DNA from: Dicaeum eximium
Lineage: Eukaryota; Chordata; Aves; Passeriformes; Dicaeidae
DNA: 64,000 nt
Direction: 5' to 3'
NCBI GenBank assembly: GCA_013396995.1
Contig: VWZP01005252.1
Coordinates: 543,007-607,006, forward strand
A program made the position numbers and the translations under genes. The first letter of the stretch is position 1. Each line of letters opens with the position of its first letter. Of this stretch, positions 35,041 to 45,602 are shown piece after piece. The notes under the pieces are model-generated. The model was not told where the DNA came from and made no database searches. It was given only the letters and a program-made list of their open reading frames with translations.

Positions 35041-37951
35041 TTTAAAACACTTGCAATCCTCTCTTTCCTCCTCTAAATTTTCTGTGAAAAAACCCCAACA
35101 GTATATATTTTGATTAGGAGAAAACACGATTGAACTCAACAGCTGTTGGGGAGTTCATGTGAATGTTCAGAAACATTATTTTAGAAGAATCTGATGAATT
35201 CTGCTTTCTCAGCAGCAATGATTTTTTCTGAGCTGATATATCCCTCTCCTATGTTGATAGTAACTGATCCTGAATTTTACTACACATTTTCAAAGTATTG
35301 CTTGTGTAATAACAGCACAGCTTCTCTGTTAGCCATCTCAGAATTCAGGCAGCTAAAACCCCTACACAGCTTTAAAAATATACCCTTGCTAAGCACACAG
35401 TCAGGAAACAAAACAAAAAACCAACATGAAAAAAGAGGAAGGGAAAAAGGCAGCCTTATGCCCGGGGCTCTGGAGTACAAGCTAGGGAGGGCTGAACCCT
35501 GGGAAGGACAAATATACATCATGAGGCAGAAGAAAACCAGTGTGGAAATAGGAAGCAAAATGGCATTTCAGTCATCTTTTCTGTGTAAATAAAAGGCTGA
35601 GAGTGGATTTAATCAGTTTTTTTTTTTTTTTTCCTTTATATTTTATATTTGGAGAACTGAGCCAGACTTAAACTCTAGATTGGAGCTGTCCTAGGAATGG
35701 AGAGGTGCCATGAGAGCTGGATCCAGAGTCCTGCCAGGGTGGGATCAGCTCTTCATCAAGGTCAATCTGGCACATGGCAGGGCCAGTCCCTCCTCCATCA
35801 AAGGGTACTGGAGCTGGTTGCTCCTCAGCCTACACTCCCCAGGACTTGGTCAATGACACAGAACTTGTCTGGAAACTGGACTCAAACTTGAATCACAACC
35901 TACACATAAAACATCAGTTATTGTAGTGACCTGGAATGGCAATAGCACCACAGAAACATCTTCAGTGGCAATCAAAGATTTGGTCTTGTTGGGCGCAGCT
36001 GAACTGGTTGTTCCAAGGGGAGCTGGACTCATTTTAGATTAAGCTGGCCATCAAAGGAAAAAACCCGCAAGCCTGATGTGTGACATGAGCTGGAAGCCAG
36101 TCCTAGTGAGATATTTGGGCATTTAATTCCTATTTGGCAGCCTAAGAGGTGATTTTAGAGCCTGAATACTTCCCTAGATCAGAATCCTGGTAGCCAGTGA
36201 CAAAGAAATACCCCTAATAAATTTAGAGCTGACATGGTTGTGTGTCTCTCCCTGTGTGTGCCCAGGTTTCAGCTGCTTCCTTTGCTCCTGCATGCTGAGT
36301 TTGCCACCAGGAGCTCCGGGGTTGCCCCACTGGCTCTGGGCTGTGCCGGGTGCTGAGCTGATGGCCCGGGCAGAAGCTGACCTCCCCTCTCTGCCTTCAA
36401 ACCCAGTGCAGTGTGTTTTGCAAAGCTTCAAAGTGCCACTTAACGGGACTTTCATTTTCCTTCCAGCTGAAGGGAAAGTGTTGTTAAACTCCCAGGCTGG
36501 CAAGCTGGAGTTTACACAGATGGAACAGTTAGTGCAGACCACAGAACAAATACCAGCGACCAACCAGTTTCACACTTCTAAAGAAAGAAAGAAAGGAATG
36601 GCAGAGGCAGGCCAAAGCAAACAGGCCTTGGAAAACTCGAGCCTGCTGGTTGGAATTTTCAGCTGTTACTTTTTTTTTCACATTCAGGCTCTTTTGGAGA
36701 TCTCTCGATTCAGCAAAGCAGTGAGCGCTTTTGCATTCATATGAAATGATTTAAAGCTCCGTGAGGAGTGCTGTGCTCAGTCCCAACAACCACAAAACAT
36801 ACATTGTTTGAAATTTTATAAATGTGGTTTTTACTGAGAGCCACATTTTAAATAAAAAACCCCTACATTTTCTTTCCAGCAAATAATATGTTGTTGAATA
36901 TCCCACGTCTTGCCTAGCTGTGGCAGTGGGGTGTGTCCCTCTCTGCTTTTATTTTTTTTTTACATTTTTAAACCTGAGGACAAGTCCTTTGCCCCCAAAA
37001 GAGCCCTGGGTTCGTTTCCTTAACCGAGGCTGTCGTGTGTCCCACTCCCTCTGGCGTTCCTGCCCAGCTGAGGGGGGCTGGGTGCCCCAGGGGCTCATCC
37101 ACACTGCCCTGCAATCAGTCAGAAAGGTCATTGCTGAGTATTGCTGGCCAAAACCTCTGCAACAGCCTGCACTGCTGCTGCCGGGCCTCAGAGCAAAGGA
37201 GCAGGGCAGGAATTAAGCCAGGTCTCTCCCATGGCAATGGAAGCATAACCTCTGGGCCAACCCCAGAGGATTTTATGTTATTGAGACACTGGGGTCATGC
37301 CTCCCTTCATTCAGCCAGCCCTTAATTCCCATCCTCCAGTAACAAAGGAATTGCTAAAGAATTAAAAAACCTATCTCCTGTGAACACACAGGCAGAGCCA
37401 CTGAAGTGGCTCCACTTGGCACCTGAGACCTGCTGAGTAAAATTGTTAAGAGTGGGAAAAATTGGTTTAGATAAAAGTATCCTCTTCAATTCCCAAAGAC
37501 CAGCATTCAAATGCAAACCTCCCTCTGAAATGGAAACCCTTCCTGCTGTGTAAACTGTGACTTGTGCTAACAACGCCGAGGCAAGCTCTGTTCCTGCTGA
37601 AGCAGATGTTGGTTGGAGTGACTTCAGATCACTCCATCAGCCGGCTGGGTGTCTGCAGGGCCTTCTCTCCCTTGGGATTTAGAGTTATGGAGCTCAAGCA
37701 GCATCTTGCTCTGAACTGTTTAATTCAGTACCTGTTTCTACCTGGTTTTATTTCCACGTGCCAGAGGTCTGTATTTTCGTCCTTGCTGTGTTAGCAATTG
37801 TTTCCTACCCCACCATGCACAGTAAGAGTTCCCAGTTCCTCACGTTGCTGACATGATTCTGCTAAATTAGTCCAGACTTGATACAAAACTTCAAAAACCC
37901 AGCTTCATTTAGTGGAGAGCATTCCCTGTTTATCCTAACTAAGGCAAGAGT
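35041..37951. other. Unique non-coding sequence, no gene seen
   Basis: Ordinary sequence with a 16-base T run at 35617-35632 and another T-rich run at 36951-36961. The frame at 36238-36744 (168 codons) has an apparently hydrophobic start, but it has no domain and overlaps a 129-codon minus-strand frame, so I do not call it. The portion 37540-37800 retains a few CpGs (AACGCCG, AGCCGGC). Confidence 0.6.
35617..35632. repeat. Poly(T) tract, 16 bases
   Basis: An uninterrupted T run followed by CCTTTATATTTTATATTTGG. It is a simple repeat without recognisable retroposed flank. Confidence 0.85.
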
Positions 37952-38026
37952 AGATAAAGCCCTCAATAGCCTGGTCTGATCTAACAGGCCCTCCTGAGGT
38001 CCTCTCAAACCTGAATTATTCTAAGA
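37952..38026 (+). mobile_element. Probable old CR1 LINE 3' fragment
   Basis: 'agcctggtctgatctaa' is followed at once by 'cctcctgaggtcctctcaaa' and 'cctgaattattctaag'. These match the two flanks of the CR1 3' region of the subfamilies ending 'gaggtcccttccaacctgaattattctatga', with the middle part deleted. Divergence is higher than in the other copies. It would be an older insertion that has lost about half its 3' region. Confidence 0.55.
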
Positions 38027-38367
38027 CAGGCACCTGTCTTGTAAAACTGGGGTAGGTTTTCCTGGGACAAGGAGCTGAAGGGGCTTTCAGGTCCCCAGAA
38101 TGAGTAGAGCCTCTCCAACATGGCAAGCAGGAGTTTGCACAGACAGCTACATCCATGTCCCACCCATCTCCTCCCTGGCAAGATGTGACCTGTTCAGAAA
38201 TGGGATCATGAACCAGCCCCAGTACAATGCAAAACCCTCCCCTGGTGAAACCACAGGAGCACTGGTGCACCATCAAGGACATTGCAATTACTCAGTATTA
38301 TTTATAATGCCATTTTTTCAGCTAATCTTCATGTTTATACAATTATATTAAACTGGACCCATTGACT

Positions 38368-38442
38368 ATCCCTGCTTATTGAGGGAGGTTGGATGAGATG
38401 ACCTTTAAAGGTCCCTTCCAACCCAAACTATTTTACAATCCC
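38368..38442 (+). mobile_element. CR1 LINE 3' fragment, short
   Basis: The strongest match is 'gatgacctttaaaggtccc' then 'ttccaacccaaactatttta', the last part of the CR1 3' untranslated region. It is preceded by 'ggaggttggatga'. The terminal octamer is degenerate (TTTTACAATCC). The copy is heavily 5'-truncated to about 75 bases and non-functional. It lies 340 bases from the probable fragment at 37952, in the same orientation. Confidence 0.85.
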
Positions 38443-38839
38443 TGAATTTGCAGTATTTCTCCCTTTTTTCAGTGCCAAGTGTGTGCAAGGAAGGTAGTGT
38501 CTGTAAAAGGGGGGAAAGATTGCAATCTTCCTTGTTGCTCTGCAGTTCCTGCTCACAGGACCCAGTCCCTCCCTTTCAAACAACCTTTGCTGACAGGATC
38601 CCGGGATGATCCATGGCAGGATGCTCCAGAGGACCACGGCAGCCAGTGCAATGTGACGCATTTACTGCACTACAACGTCCTGTAGCTCAGTGCTAATGAC
38701 GTCTGGGTATTGAAATAACCTCCACAGGGAGCAGCGCTGCAACACCTGCTTCTTCTGTTGGATAACTCAGCCTTCAGCTCCTTGCTGCAATGGCAAAAAA
38801 TAAAAAAAAAATTAAAAAAAAAACCTTCTCAGAGAGGCT
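38443..38839. other. Non-coding interval, no gene seen
   Basis: A short unique interval ending in an A-rich stretch at 38795-38823. Retained CpGs around 38590-38700 (CCCGGG, GACGCA, AACGTC, GACGTC) suggest the regulatory-like block may begin here. Confidence 0.5.
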
Positions 38840-39065
38840 GCTGAAGTGGAATGTCACATTAGGGCATGCTTGTTAATGACAAACCATTACAAGGTTGCCA
38901 AGTGTTCACAAAGATGCTCCCAGGATTGCTGCTATTGGAATATTTTATGTAACGTTTAATTTTCAGAGGTTCTGATTACGTGCGGTAATATAAATAGAAA
39001 AAGCAAGAGAACCTTTCATTAAGTGGTGCTCAGTTATCATTAATCACATATTTATTATATGATAA
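38840..39065. promoter_or_regulatory. Candidate regulatory block
   Basis: Motifs include GTTAATGAC (38872-38880), ATTACGTGCGG, TTAAGTGG (39019-39026, matching the NKX2 high-affinity consensus) and TCATTAATCA (39037-39046, two overlapping homeodomain cores). No frame of interest crosses it. I infer an enhancer candidate from motif density and retained CpG. Confidence 0.32.
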
Positions 39066-40433
39066 CATACCATAACAAGGTTTGGAGCACAGATCTGGTG
39101 GTTGAAGTGTCTCTGACATGGAGTGGAGCTAACGAGGACTGAGGGTCCATTTCTGCCCTCAGTTAAATCAGCAGAGTGGTCGATTCTGTGGGTGCAGCCA
39201 AAAACTGGAACTAAAGGCCACTTCTCAGCATTCCCATTCCAACAATGGGCAAAAGCCTTGCCCAAGGTAGGATCAGCTACTTTTTGTATTTATGGCTTGA
39301 GATGGGATTACTGTGCCCAGCAAAGCACACCACCACTCTAGCAGGATGTTTGGGCATCCTGTTCCATGGAATTTGCATTCCTCTGGGGTTTTTTGCTGCT
39401 GGGAGCCCTCTACAAGGCTAAATGTATCTAGGGAAGCTGCTGGGAACCTCAAAGTATGGTATCTCTGAGGGATAATTTTCCTTCTGAATGTTTCCAGTGG
39501 GAATTTCTAACAAGTTGGCAGAGCAAATTGTGAGATCACCCTCTGCCTTCTGACGTGTGTTGCTAAGAAAAAAAATGAGTTAATACCTGACTGAGATGAA
39601 TACAAGATTTAGGTATTTCCACCTTTCTTCAGGCTGTCTTCAAACTCAGGCAGGCATAGATTATGTCATTCGCAGGCACTGTTTTCCAAAATGTTCCTCC
39701 TATGAAAGAGATACTTAATCTTTTACTTACTAGAAGATGTTTATTTATTTATTTATTTTCTTATTTTTTATGGATATTTATATTCTGAGGGATGAAAGAG
39801 CATTTGGAGGCGGCACTGATAAATACATTTACTATATTTGTCCTAGTTCAAGTCCTGTTCATAATCAATGAGGTACTGCCTGGAGGATTTTCTGCTGAAA
39901 ATAAAGATGACTATATGTAGCAGTACATACATCTCCTTTGTATTTCAGTAAATATGATTGGTGGACAAATGGTCAATGGTCAAAAGGTCAGTTTTTACCC
40001 AGTTAGAAACTGATACCTGAGAGCCATTTATCTCTGCAATGACACTGCCAGCATCCAGAAAGATTCTATGATTTATTTTGTTTGAAAAAAATCTAGGCAA
40101 AATATAGTGGGCACATTATTGAAAAAATAGAAATGTCTCCTCAGTCCAGAATTTTTCTTTGATCTCACTTCTATTTATTGGCATTATTGTTTTCAAAAAT
40201 AAAGTATTTAGTTTTTGCTGTACATTTAACAACATCTACTGAAATATGACCATTCTTTTTGTTTTTTTAAGTATGTGAAGTACTACTTCCAGGTCTAATT
40301 TTTTCTCAATGAATGTAATAAATGCCTTGAGAAATGTCCCTATGGTTGTCAGAATGGATGTGAAAAGTTAAAAGTGCCTTTTTTTTTCTGTTTAGATTAA
40401 AGCCATTGGCAAATTTAATGATTTGAAGAGGAG
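39066..40433. other. Unique AT-rich non-coding sequence, no gene seen
   Basis: The interval holds a (TTTA)n tract at 39740-39759 and AT-rich unique sequence. I recognise no gene or mobile element before the CR1 fragment at 40434. Confidence 0.65.
39740..39759. repeat. (TTTA)n short tandem repeat
   Basis: About five copies of TTTA, continuing into T-rich sequence. Confidence 0.85.
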
Positions 40434-40546
40434 GACAGGGCTTGGAGCAGCCTGGTTTGGTGGAAGGTGTCCCAGCCATGGCAGGGGGTGGAATGAGGTG
40501 ATGTTTATGATCCCTTCCAACTCAAGCCATGCTATGATTTCGTGAC
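40434..40546 (+). mobile_element. CR1 LINE 3' fragment
   Basis: Matches to the CR1 3' region run in order: 'agggcttggagcagcctgg', 'tggtggaaggtgtcccag', 'ccatggcaggggg', 'gatgtttatgatccc', 'ttccaactcaagccatgc' and a terminal TATGATTTCGTGA. It is truncated to about 110 bases, without coding sequence. The last 30 bases are moderately diverged. Confidence 0.92.
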
Positions 40547-40859
40547 CCCTGACTCTGGTGTCTCCTCACCACCCTTCAAAGTGCTGGGCAGGGACATTCC
40601 AGGCAGGAATGGCTGAGCCCTCCCTGCTCTCCCTGTGACACCACTGGCAGTTTCTGCATGTGCCAGGGGAGCATTTGGTGCTGGTCCCATCTGAGGGGTC
40701 GTGGGGAGCTGTCAAGCAGCCCCACATTTCATCCAAGCAGTGTCTGCATTTGCTGAAGTGCTTCCCCTCCCGACATTTGGAGGATAGATATTATTGCTAT
40801 ATTTAATTTCTGAAACTCCACTGGAAAAGTTAAGCACTTAAAGAAATCCCTACACTTAC

Positions 40860-41225
40860 TACATTCAACTTTTCCCCTTGTAAGAAACGACTGGAGAGTT
40901 TGTGCTTTTAATTATTATCATTCTCCCCTGAAATTATAGGCAGAGCGCTCAGTGACATTCAAAACATAAATTACTGGCCTGCAGCCTTGTGCTACTGTTT
41001 CTCTATCTCTCTGCCAGGGCTCCAAATCAATTTTCTGCATTTCTTTCAGATTTTCTGAAGAAAATTGTGGAAAATAGCTGTTGGCACATGGCATTTTTCC
41101 ACAATGGTTAGAACTATTGAATGGGGCTGTAATGGGCTGCCTTGGAGAAACCAGCCCCATTAAAATGCCAGCCTCAGATGGATCAGAACACTCTCTCAAT
41201 TGGAATTTCATAACTTTTCCACAGG
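40860..41225. promoter_or_regulatory. Candidate regulatory block
   Basis: The interval has TTTTAATTATTATCATTC (about 40906), AGAGCGCTCAG, CATAAATTACTGG and a balanced composition without simple repeats between the CR1 copy and the (TTCTC) array. A minus-strand frame of 97 codons (40918-41211) crosses it with no domain. I infer a weak enhancer candidate. Confidence 0.25.
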
Positions 41226-41307
41226 AAGAGCAACATAATTTTCCTTGGTTTTGCCTGTAGTCCTGTAGCTCTGCTTAAAAAAAAATTAGCTGCCTCCTAT
41301 TTTTAAT

Positions 41308-41477
41308 TTCTCTTCTCTTCTCTTCTCTTCTCTTCTCTTCTCTTCTCTTCTCTTCTCTTCTCTTCTCTTCTCTTCTCTTCTCTTCTCTTCTCTTCTCTTC
41401 TCTTCTCTTCTCTTCTCTTCTCTTCTCTTCTCTTCTCTTCTCTTCTCTTCTCTTCTCTTCTCTTCTCTTCTCTTCTC
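41308..41477. repeat. (TTCTC)n pentanucleotide microsatellite, 34 pure copies
   Basis: The array is 170 bases of uninterrupted TTCTC units, followed by a degenerate T-rich tail to about 41509. It has the same unit and orientation as the array at 6264. It creates a spurious minus-strand frame of Arg-Arg-Glu-Glu-Lys repeats (41275-41529). The pure purine/pyrimidine asymmetry makes it prone to length change and to triplex formation. Confidence 0.98.
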
Positions 41478-41595
41478 TTTTCTTTTTTTTTTTCTTCTTT
41501 TCTTTATTTTGCTGAAGTTCCAACCACATTGCCCACTAATTTTAGGTGATTTCTGAAGGATTTTGGCTGGGTGTTTTTCTTTACTCTGGTTTTGT

Positions 41596-41624
41596 CCAGG
41601 TTATTTCTTTACAAAATAACCTGG
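41596..41624. repeat. Perfect 11-base inverted repeat, 7-base loop
   Basis: CCAGGTTATTT (41596-41606) and AAATAACCTGG (41614-41624) are exact reverse complements around CTTTACA. It lies between the (TTCTC) array and a poly(T)/(GTTTT)n stretch. It could be a hairpin in RNA or a dimeric protein site. Confidence 0.7.
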
Positions 41625-41627
41625 AAG

Positions 41628-41660
41628 TTTTTTTTTTTTGGGTTGTTTTTTTTTTTTTTT

Positions 41661-41692
<32 letters not shown>
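41628..41692. repeat. Poly(T) and (GTTTT)n tract
   Basis: A 12-base T run, GGGTTG, a 21-base T run and five GTTTT units follow each other. It is a simple repeat and has no recognisable retroposed flank. Confidence 0.92.
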
Positions 41693-42289
41693 GAGCAATC
41701 ATTCACTCAGACAGTAAAATGCTTTTCCTCAAAAGTGTCTCTGGTATGTTTTCAGGTGGCACTGGCCATACAGAGCTATCACTTCCAGGCTGGGAGCACT
41801 TTTAACTCTATCCTGGCTGCCCTGGGATTTAAACTCATGGCACTGGCCAGCACTGAAGAATTTTACACCTTCATGTTTGGCTGATTTTTTCGGTTTAGAG
41901 TCAAATCCCACAAAGCCTATTAAGAGCCAAAAAAAAAATAAAAACCACCAACCCAGAAATGAAGGAGACTTTCAGTCTGTAAAGCAGACCTTGAGCATTT
42001 GCAGTGGATTGTGTGGGATGAGTTGCTGGGAGGGAAGAAGAGCAAGGCTCCATGCAAGACAGCAGATTACACAAGAGATGTGGCCCAGAAGAACCAGGGA
42101 AGAAAATTCTAGGATTTCCAATGAAGAATTTTTTTGCTGATCCCATCATCCTGATCAAATTGTAGATCTGGTTAAAGGAAAAAAGGACAGTGTTACAAAC
42201 CTACTTACAGACAAGTTAATGCAATATGGCAAAAGCTTAAAGAAACAAGGTCACATGTCAGCTTCTCCCTGAAAACTGGTTCTTCCCAA
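41693..42289. other. Unique non-coding sequence, no gene seen
   Basis: Short opposite-strand frames (41729-41911 minus, 41877-42140 plus) have no domain. Nothing else is recognised. Confidence 0.6.
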
Positions 42290-42860
42290 CGCCCTAGAGA
42301 GAGTCAGCTTTTGGGTTCTTGATTATATATTACATTGCAAGGAGGTGATGTAATGTCGTACGTGATAAAGCCGGGACCTGAGCTTGAGACCAGAGTAGTG
42401 AAAGTTTGCTGGATTACCCAGGTCTGGATACTTCAGATACATCCAGCCATGATTTAAAATCATGTATTTGAGGTCAGAATATCCAGCTGCTGGCTGGCCT
42501 GGCGCCTGCTTTGCCAGGGCAGGAGGAACTGCTGCAATATCCTTGTAAAAGAATAGTTTCCAAAGGGAAAACCGAGTTAACCTATGGGTGTTGCAGCTTG
42601 TACTGAGTAATGAGTTGCTATCTTCGTTAACAGAAAGAATGCCAAAGAGGCTAAATGAGTCAGACCAGGCAGAGACACAATCCTTTAATGAGTCGAGCAG
42701 GAGCTGGTTTGTAACGTGAGGTTATTGATAATCCCAGGGTTTATATAACAGCGTGATGCTGGGTCAGGGAGCAGCAAACACACGCTCTGTGTGCACACGC
42801 TCGCGCGCCGTACGCCGACACACTCCTCACAACAGATGGCTCCAGCCCGGGCTAAGCACA
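42290..42860. promoter_or_regulatory. Candidate regulatory block with TATA and CpG cluster
   Basis: Several motifs are clustered: the inverted pair ATTACAT/ATGTAAT (42329-42335, 42348-42354), GTCGTACGTGA, an AP-1 consensus TGAGTCA (42656-42662), TTATATAA (42741-42748) and eight CpGs between 42783 and 42817. CpG is depleted almost everywhere else, so this run is unusual. The TATA-like element would place a transcription start near 42770-42778, just upstream of the CpG run. I infer an enhancer or an alternative or non-coding RNA promoter, with no visible gene downstream. Confidence 0.35.
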
Positions 42861-43463
42861 TGCACTCAGGAAAAATTACTTTTTTTTTCAGCAGGATAAG
42901 TCCTCCTTCCTGCTTTTGCAGCTCAGTGTGTAGGGCAGATGTTGATTTTTTTTAAGTGATCAGTTTTGCAAATGTTCACCTGGGCTACTGTGACACCAGA
43001 TCAGTTTAATTCACCCCAAGAAACTCCATATTTAGAGTTTTGGTATTTTTTTTAGAAACTGTACAAATACCTTTTCTGCAGCTTGAGAAACAGTCTCTTC
43101 ATTTTCTATTTCCTCCATGTCTACTGTGGAGTTTGACATCCAGTCTGGCATCATGAAGCTGGACTGGAAGTGGGGGAACCACAGTGAACGAAATAACCAT
43201 CACCTCTCACCTTTCCTTTTTGCTCATTCTTGCTGCTGTTGGGTTTGTATTGTTCAAGAAGGTGGTTTACATTCCCAGAAAGGTAACACCAAGGTAAAGA
43301 CTGGTTCTAACATCACAAAAAAACTTTTAATAGTAAAGCTAATTTCCCTTTTACCTTAATAACCTGTTTAGTACCAGTATAACAGCAATGAAGGATAATT
43401 AATTTCCTTTAGCTACGCCAGCATGCCAGTACAGAGGTGATGCTGGCTGTGTCACAGGATCCT

Positions 43464-43566
43464 CACCTGGTTTTGCTATCCCAGTGTCAGTCATTTTGCA
43501 GGATGCAGTTTCTAGAAGCTCTCACACCTGGCAGGTTGTCAGCACTGCCACTGGCACACCTGCCAG
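43464..43566. repeat. CACCTG cluster with 9-base inverted repeat
   Basis: CACCTG occurs at 43464, 43525 and 43557. CTGGCAGGT (43528-43536) and ACCTGCCAG (43558-43566) are exact reverse complements, and ACCTG-G-CAGGT is itself a palindrome. CACCTG is the site type bound by ZEB and Snail repressors and by E-proteins. Confidence 0.5.
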
Positions 43567-45549
43567 CAGAGTCAGACCTGGTGTTTATGGTTCTGTAAAA
43601 GCAAATTTATGATATTAGGGAAAATTTGAAGAATTCTGGGTTCACTAACAATTGTGGCTTGAACAGCCAACCTTAAATTCCCACCTAGAGCATTCCCTGA
43701 GAATGCTTAAAATCACAGGCTTAATCTTCTTGTGGTCTCCATATGGACAAGCCTATTACTGAATAAAATACGGGAAACTAAAAAAATCATCCAGAAAAAT
43801 GTCCAGAGTGACAACTTTTAATGATGTCTGTGAGAAGTTGAGTGTATCTTCATCCTCTAAATTGTCAGGATGTTTTTTTAAATGTACACTAATTCAGGAT
43901 GCATTTGTTTGTTTGTTTTCTTTTCCCAGATAACAAAAATACTCCAGATAAAGAGGAAGGTGATAACAGACATCATCCTAAGCCCAGCTCTCAGACCTGT
44001 TGCTATCTCATTGCAGGTAGGGCTCAGTGACTGCCAGTGAAGGAACTACTGCTGGTGAAAAGTTCCCCCATTTCCATGGAGTTGCTGCTTGGGAAGCCTG
44101 GTGGCAGCTCTGTAGAGCTGGAATTTGGGGTGTTACCAGCCACATTCAAGAAAGCCACAGCTGAAAAGCAGCACATCAAAGGCTTGAACTCCATTCTGCC
44201 TTCTGTCATTGCCACTCACGGGGGACACAGAGTGGAAGGGAGGAAGAGAAACCTTCAAGAGCTCGAGCAGCCCCGCAGAGGGGTTTTGGGAGGGTGGGAG
44301 GTGATGCCTGAGCGTGCTGCAGGTGTTGAGCTGCTCCCAGCAGCAGCACAAGCGTTGGCACGCACAGGTGTCAGGAGCTGAGCCCACGGTGCCAACTCCA
44401 GCGTGCAGGAGCAGAGCCAGGAGCTGCAGGGCAGCCCAGATTGGATCTCTGCAACACCCCCACATGAAGGAGGGCTCTGCTTCCTCGCTGTGAGCTGGCA
44501 ATGCTCTCCCTCAAGCTGGGAGTGTTGTTCCACTGCTTTGTCAAAACTCTGCTTGGTGCAGGTGTCAGAAGCCAGGCTGGGGTGTTGCAACAGGAGGATT
44601 CTGCCCCTTCCCTCGTGCTCCTCATCCGTGGTGGTGGTGGTGCTGTGAAATGGTTCCTAGAAAGCGCAGGACTGAGCCAAAAGCACAGCTGAGCTGGTGT
44701 CCCGTTGCATTGGCAAGCACAGGGACTGCATGCCATCAAACTCCCAGCACTCACAGCACTGAAAATAGCAGGAATTCTCCCTTCTTGCACAAAATGATAT
44801 ATTCCTCCCTAAGCTATGGAAAAGGAACAATGAGGAAAGGAGATCAGGTTTGCCAAGAGCAGTGCATCCCTTTCATTTTAGTGTTCTCTCTGACATGCAA
44901 AAAATGCACAATAATTACAGAAAGGAACTAGCAAGCGCTTCACAGTTTGGAAATAAAGTCAAAATATTTCTGACAAAATATTTTTCCACCAGAGAGAACT
45001 CAACCTGTGTTTTGCTGAAAACAGAAATGAATCAATGGCAGTTATTTTGGGTAGATTAATCATGTTAAAAAAACCAAGAAAAATACCAGGAGAGGTCTAT
45101 ATCAAGCTCCAGAGGTCAGGAGTTCTTCTGATGTCCTTCCAGTAATTTTAATAGAGTATGTGGGTCCATTTTTAAGTGCCATGAGGAGTTCTGTAATGAT
45201 GAGGGTTGCAAACAGGCTTTAGAACAGAGGAAAAAAAAAATCACAGTTGGAGAAGAAACTACATAAACTCCCAAGGGCACTTTCCATGGAGTCCTGCAAG
45301 GCTGGAGACAGCCCTGCTGCCCCAATTTGAATTTTCCTCTTCCCTCTGCTGCATGAATGCACCACTCACATGTTTGCTGTGTCTCATTTAGTTGCACAAA
45401 GTGAGTGGGTGAAATAGTTTAGATGAAAGAGAGTGTGTGGCAAGAGATCAAGAAAATAATTACTGCTGTGATCCACTGTCAGAGCTAAAAAATCTCAATT
45501 AAGGGAGAGGACGAGCAGGAAAAGCTGTTGGAAGGGAAGGAAAGAGATG

Positions 45550-45602
45550 TATATGTATGTGTACACACACACACACACACACACACACATTTATTCTCTC
45601 TC
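45550..45602. repeat. (TATG)/(CA)n compound microsatellite
   Basis: A short ATGTATATGTATGTGT lead-in is followed by a (CA) run of about 13 units from 45562 to 45589 and a (TC) tail. It is an ordinary polymorphic simple repeat. Confidence 0.95.

Noticed and set aside
35690..35880. 'catggcagg' phrase considered as another CR1 copy
   Set aside because: Neither the upstream 'ggagcaacctgg' nor the downstream 'ggtcccttccaaccc' stretch is present.
36238..36744. 168-codon frame with a hydrophobic, Cys-rich start resembling a signal peptide
   Set aside because: The rest has no domain and no cleavage-site context, and there is an opposing 129-codon frame. A secreted protein cannot be supported.
41275..41529. 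84-codon minus-strand charged repeat frame
   Set aside because: Same artefact, from the second (TTCTC) array.
44628..44642. Short (GTG)n run
   Set aside because: Five copies only; too short to matter.
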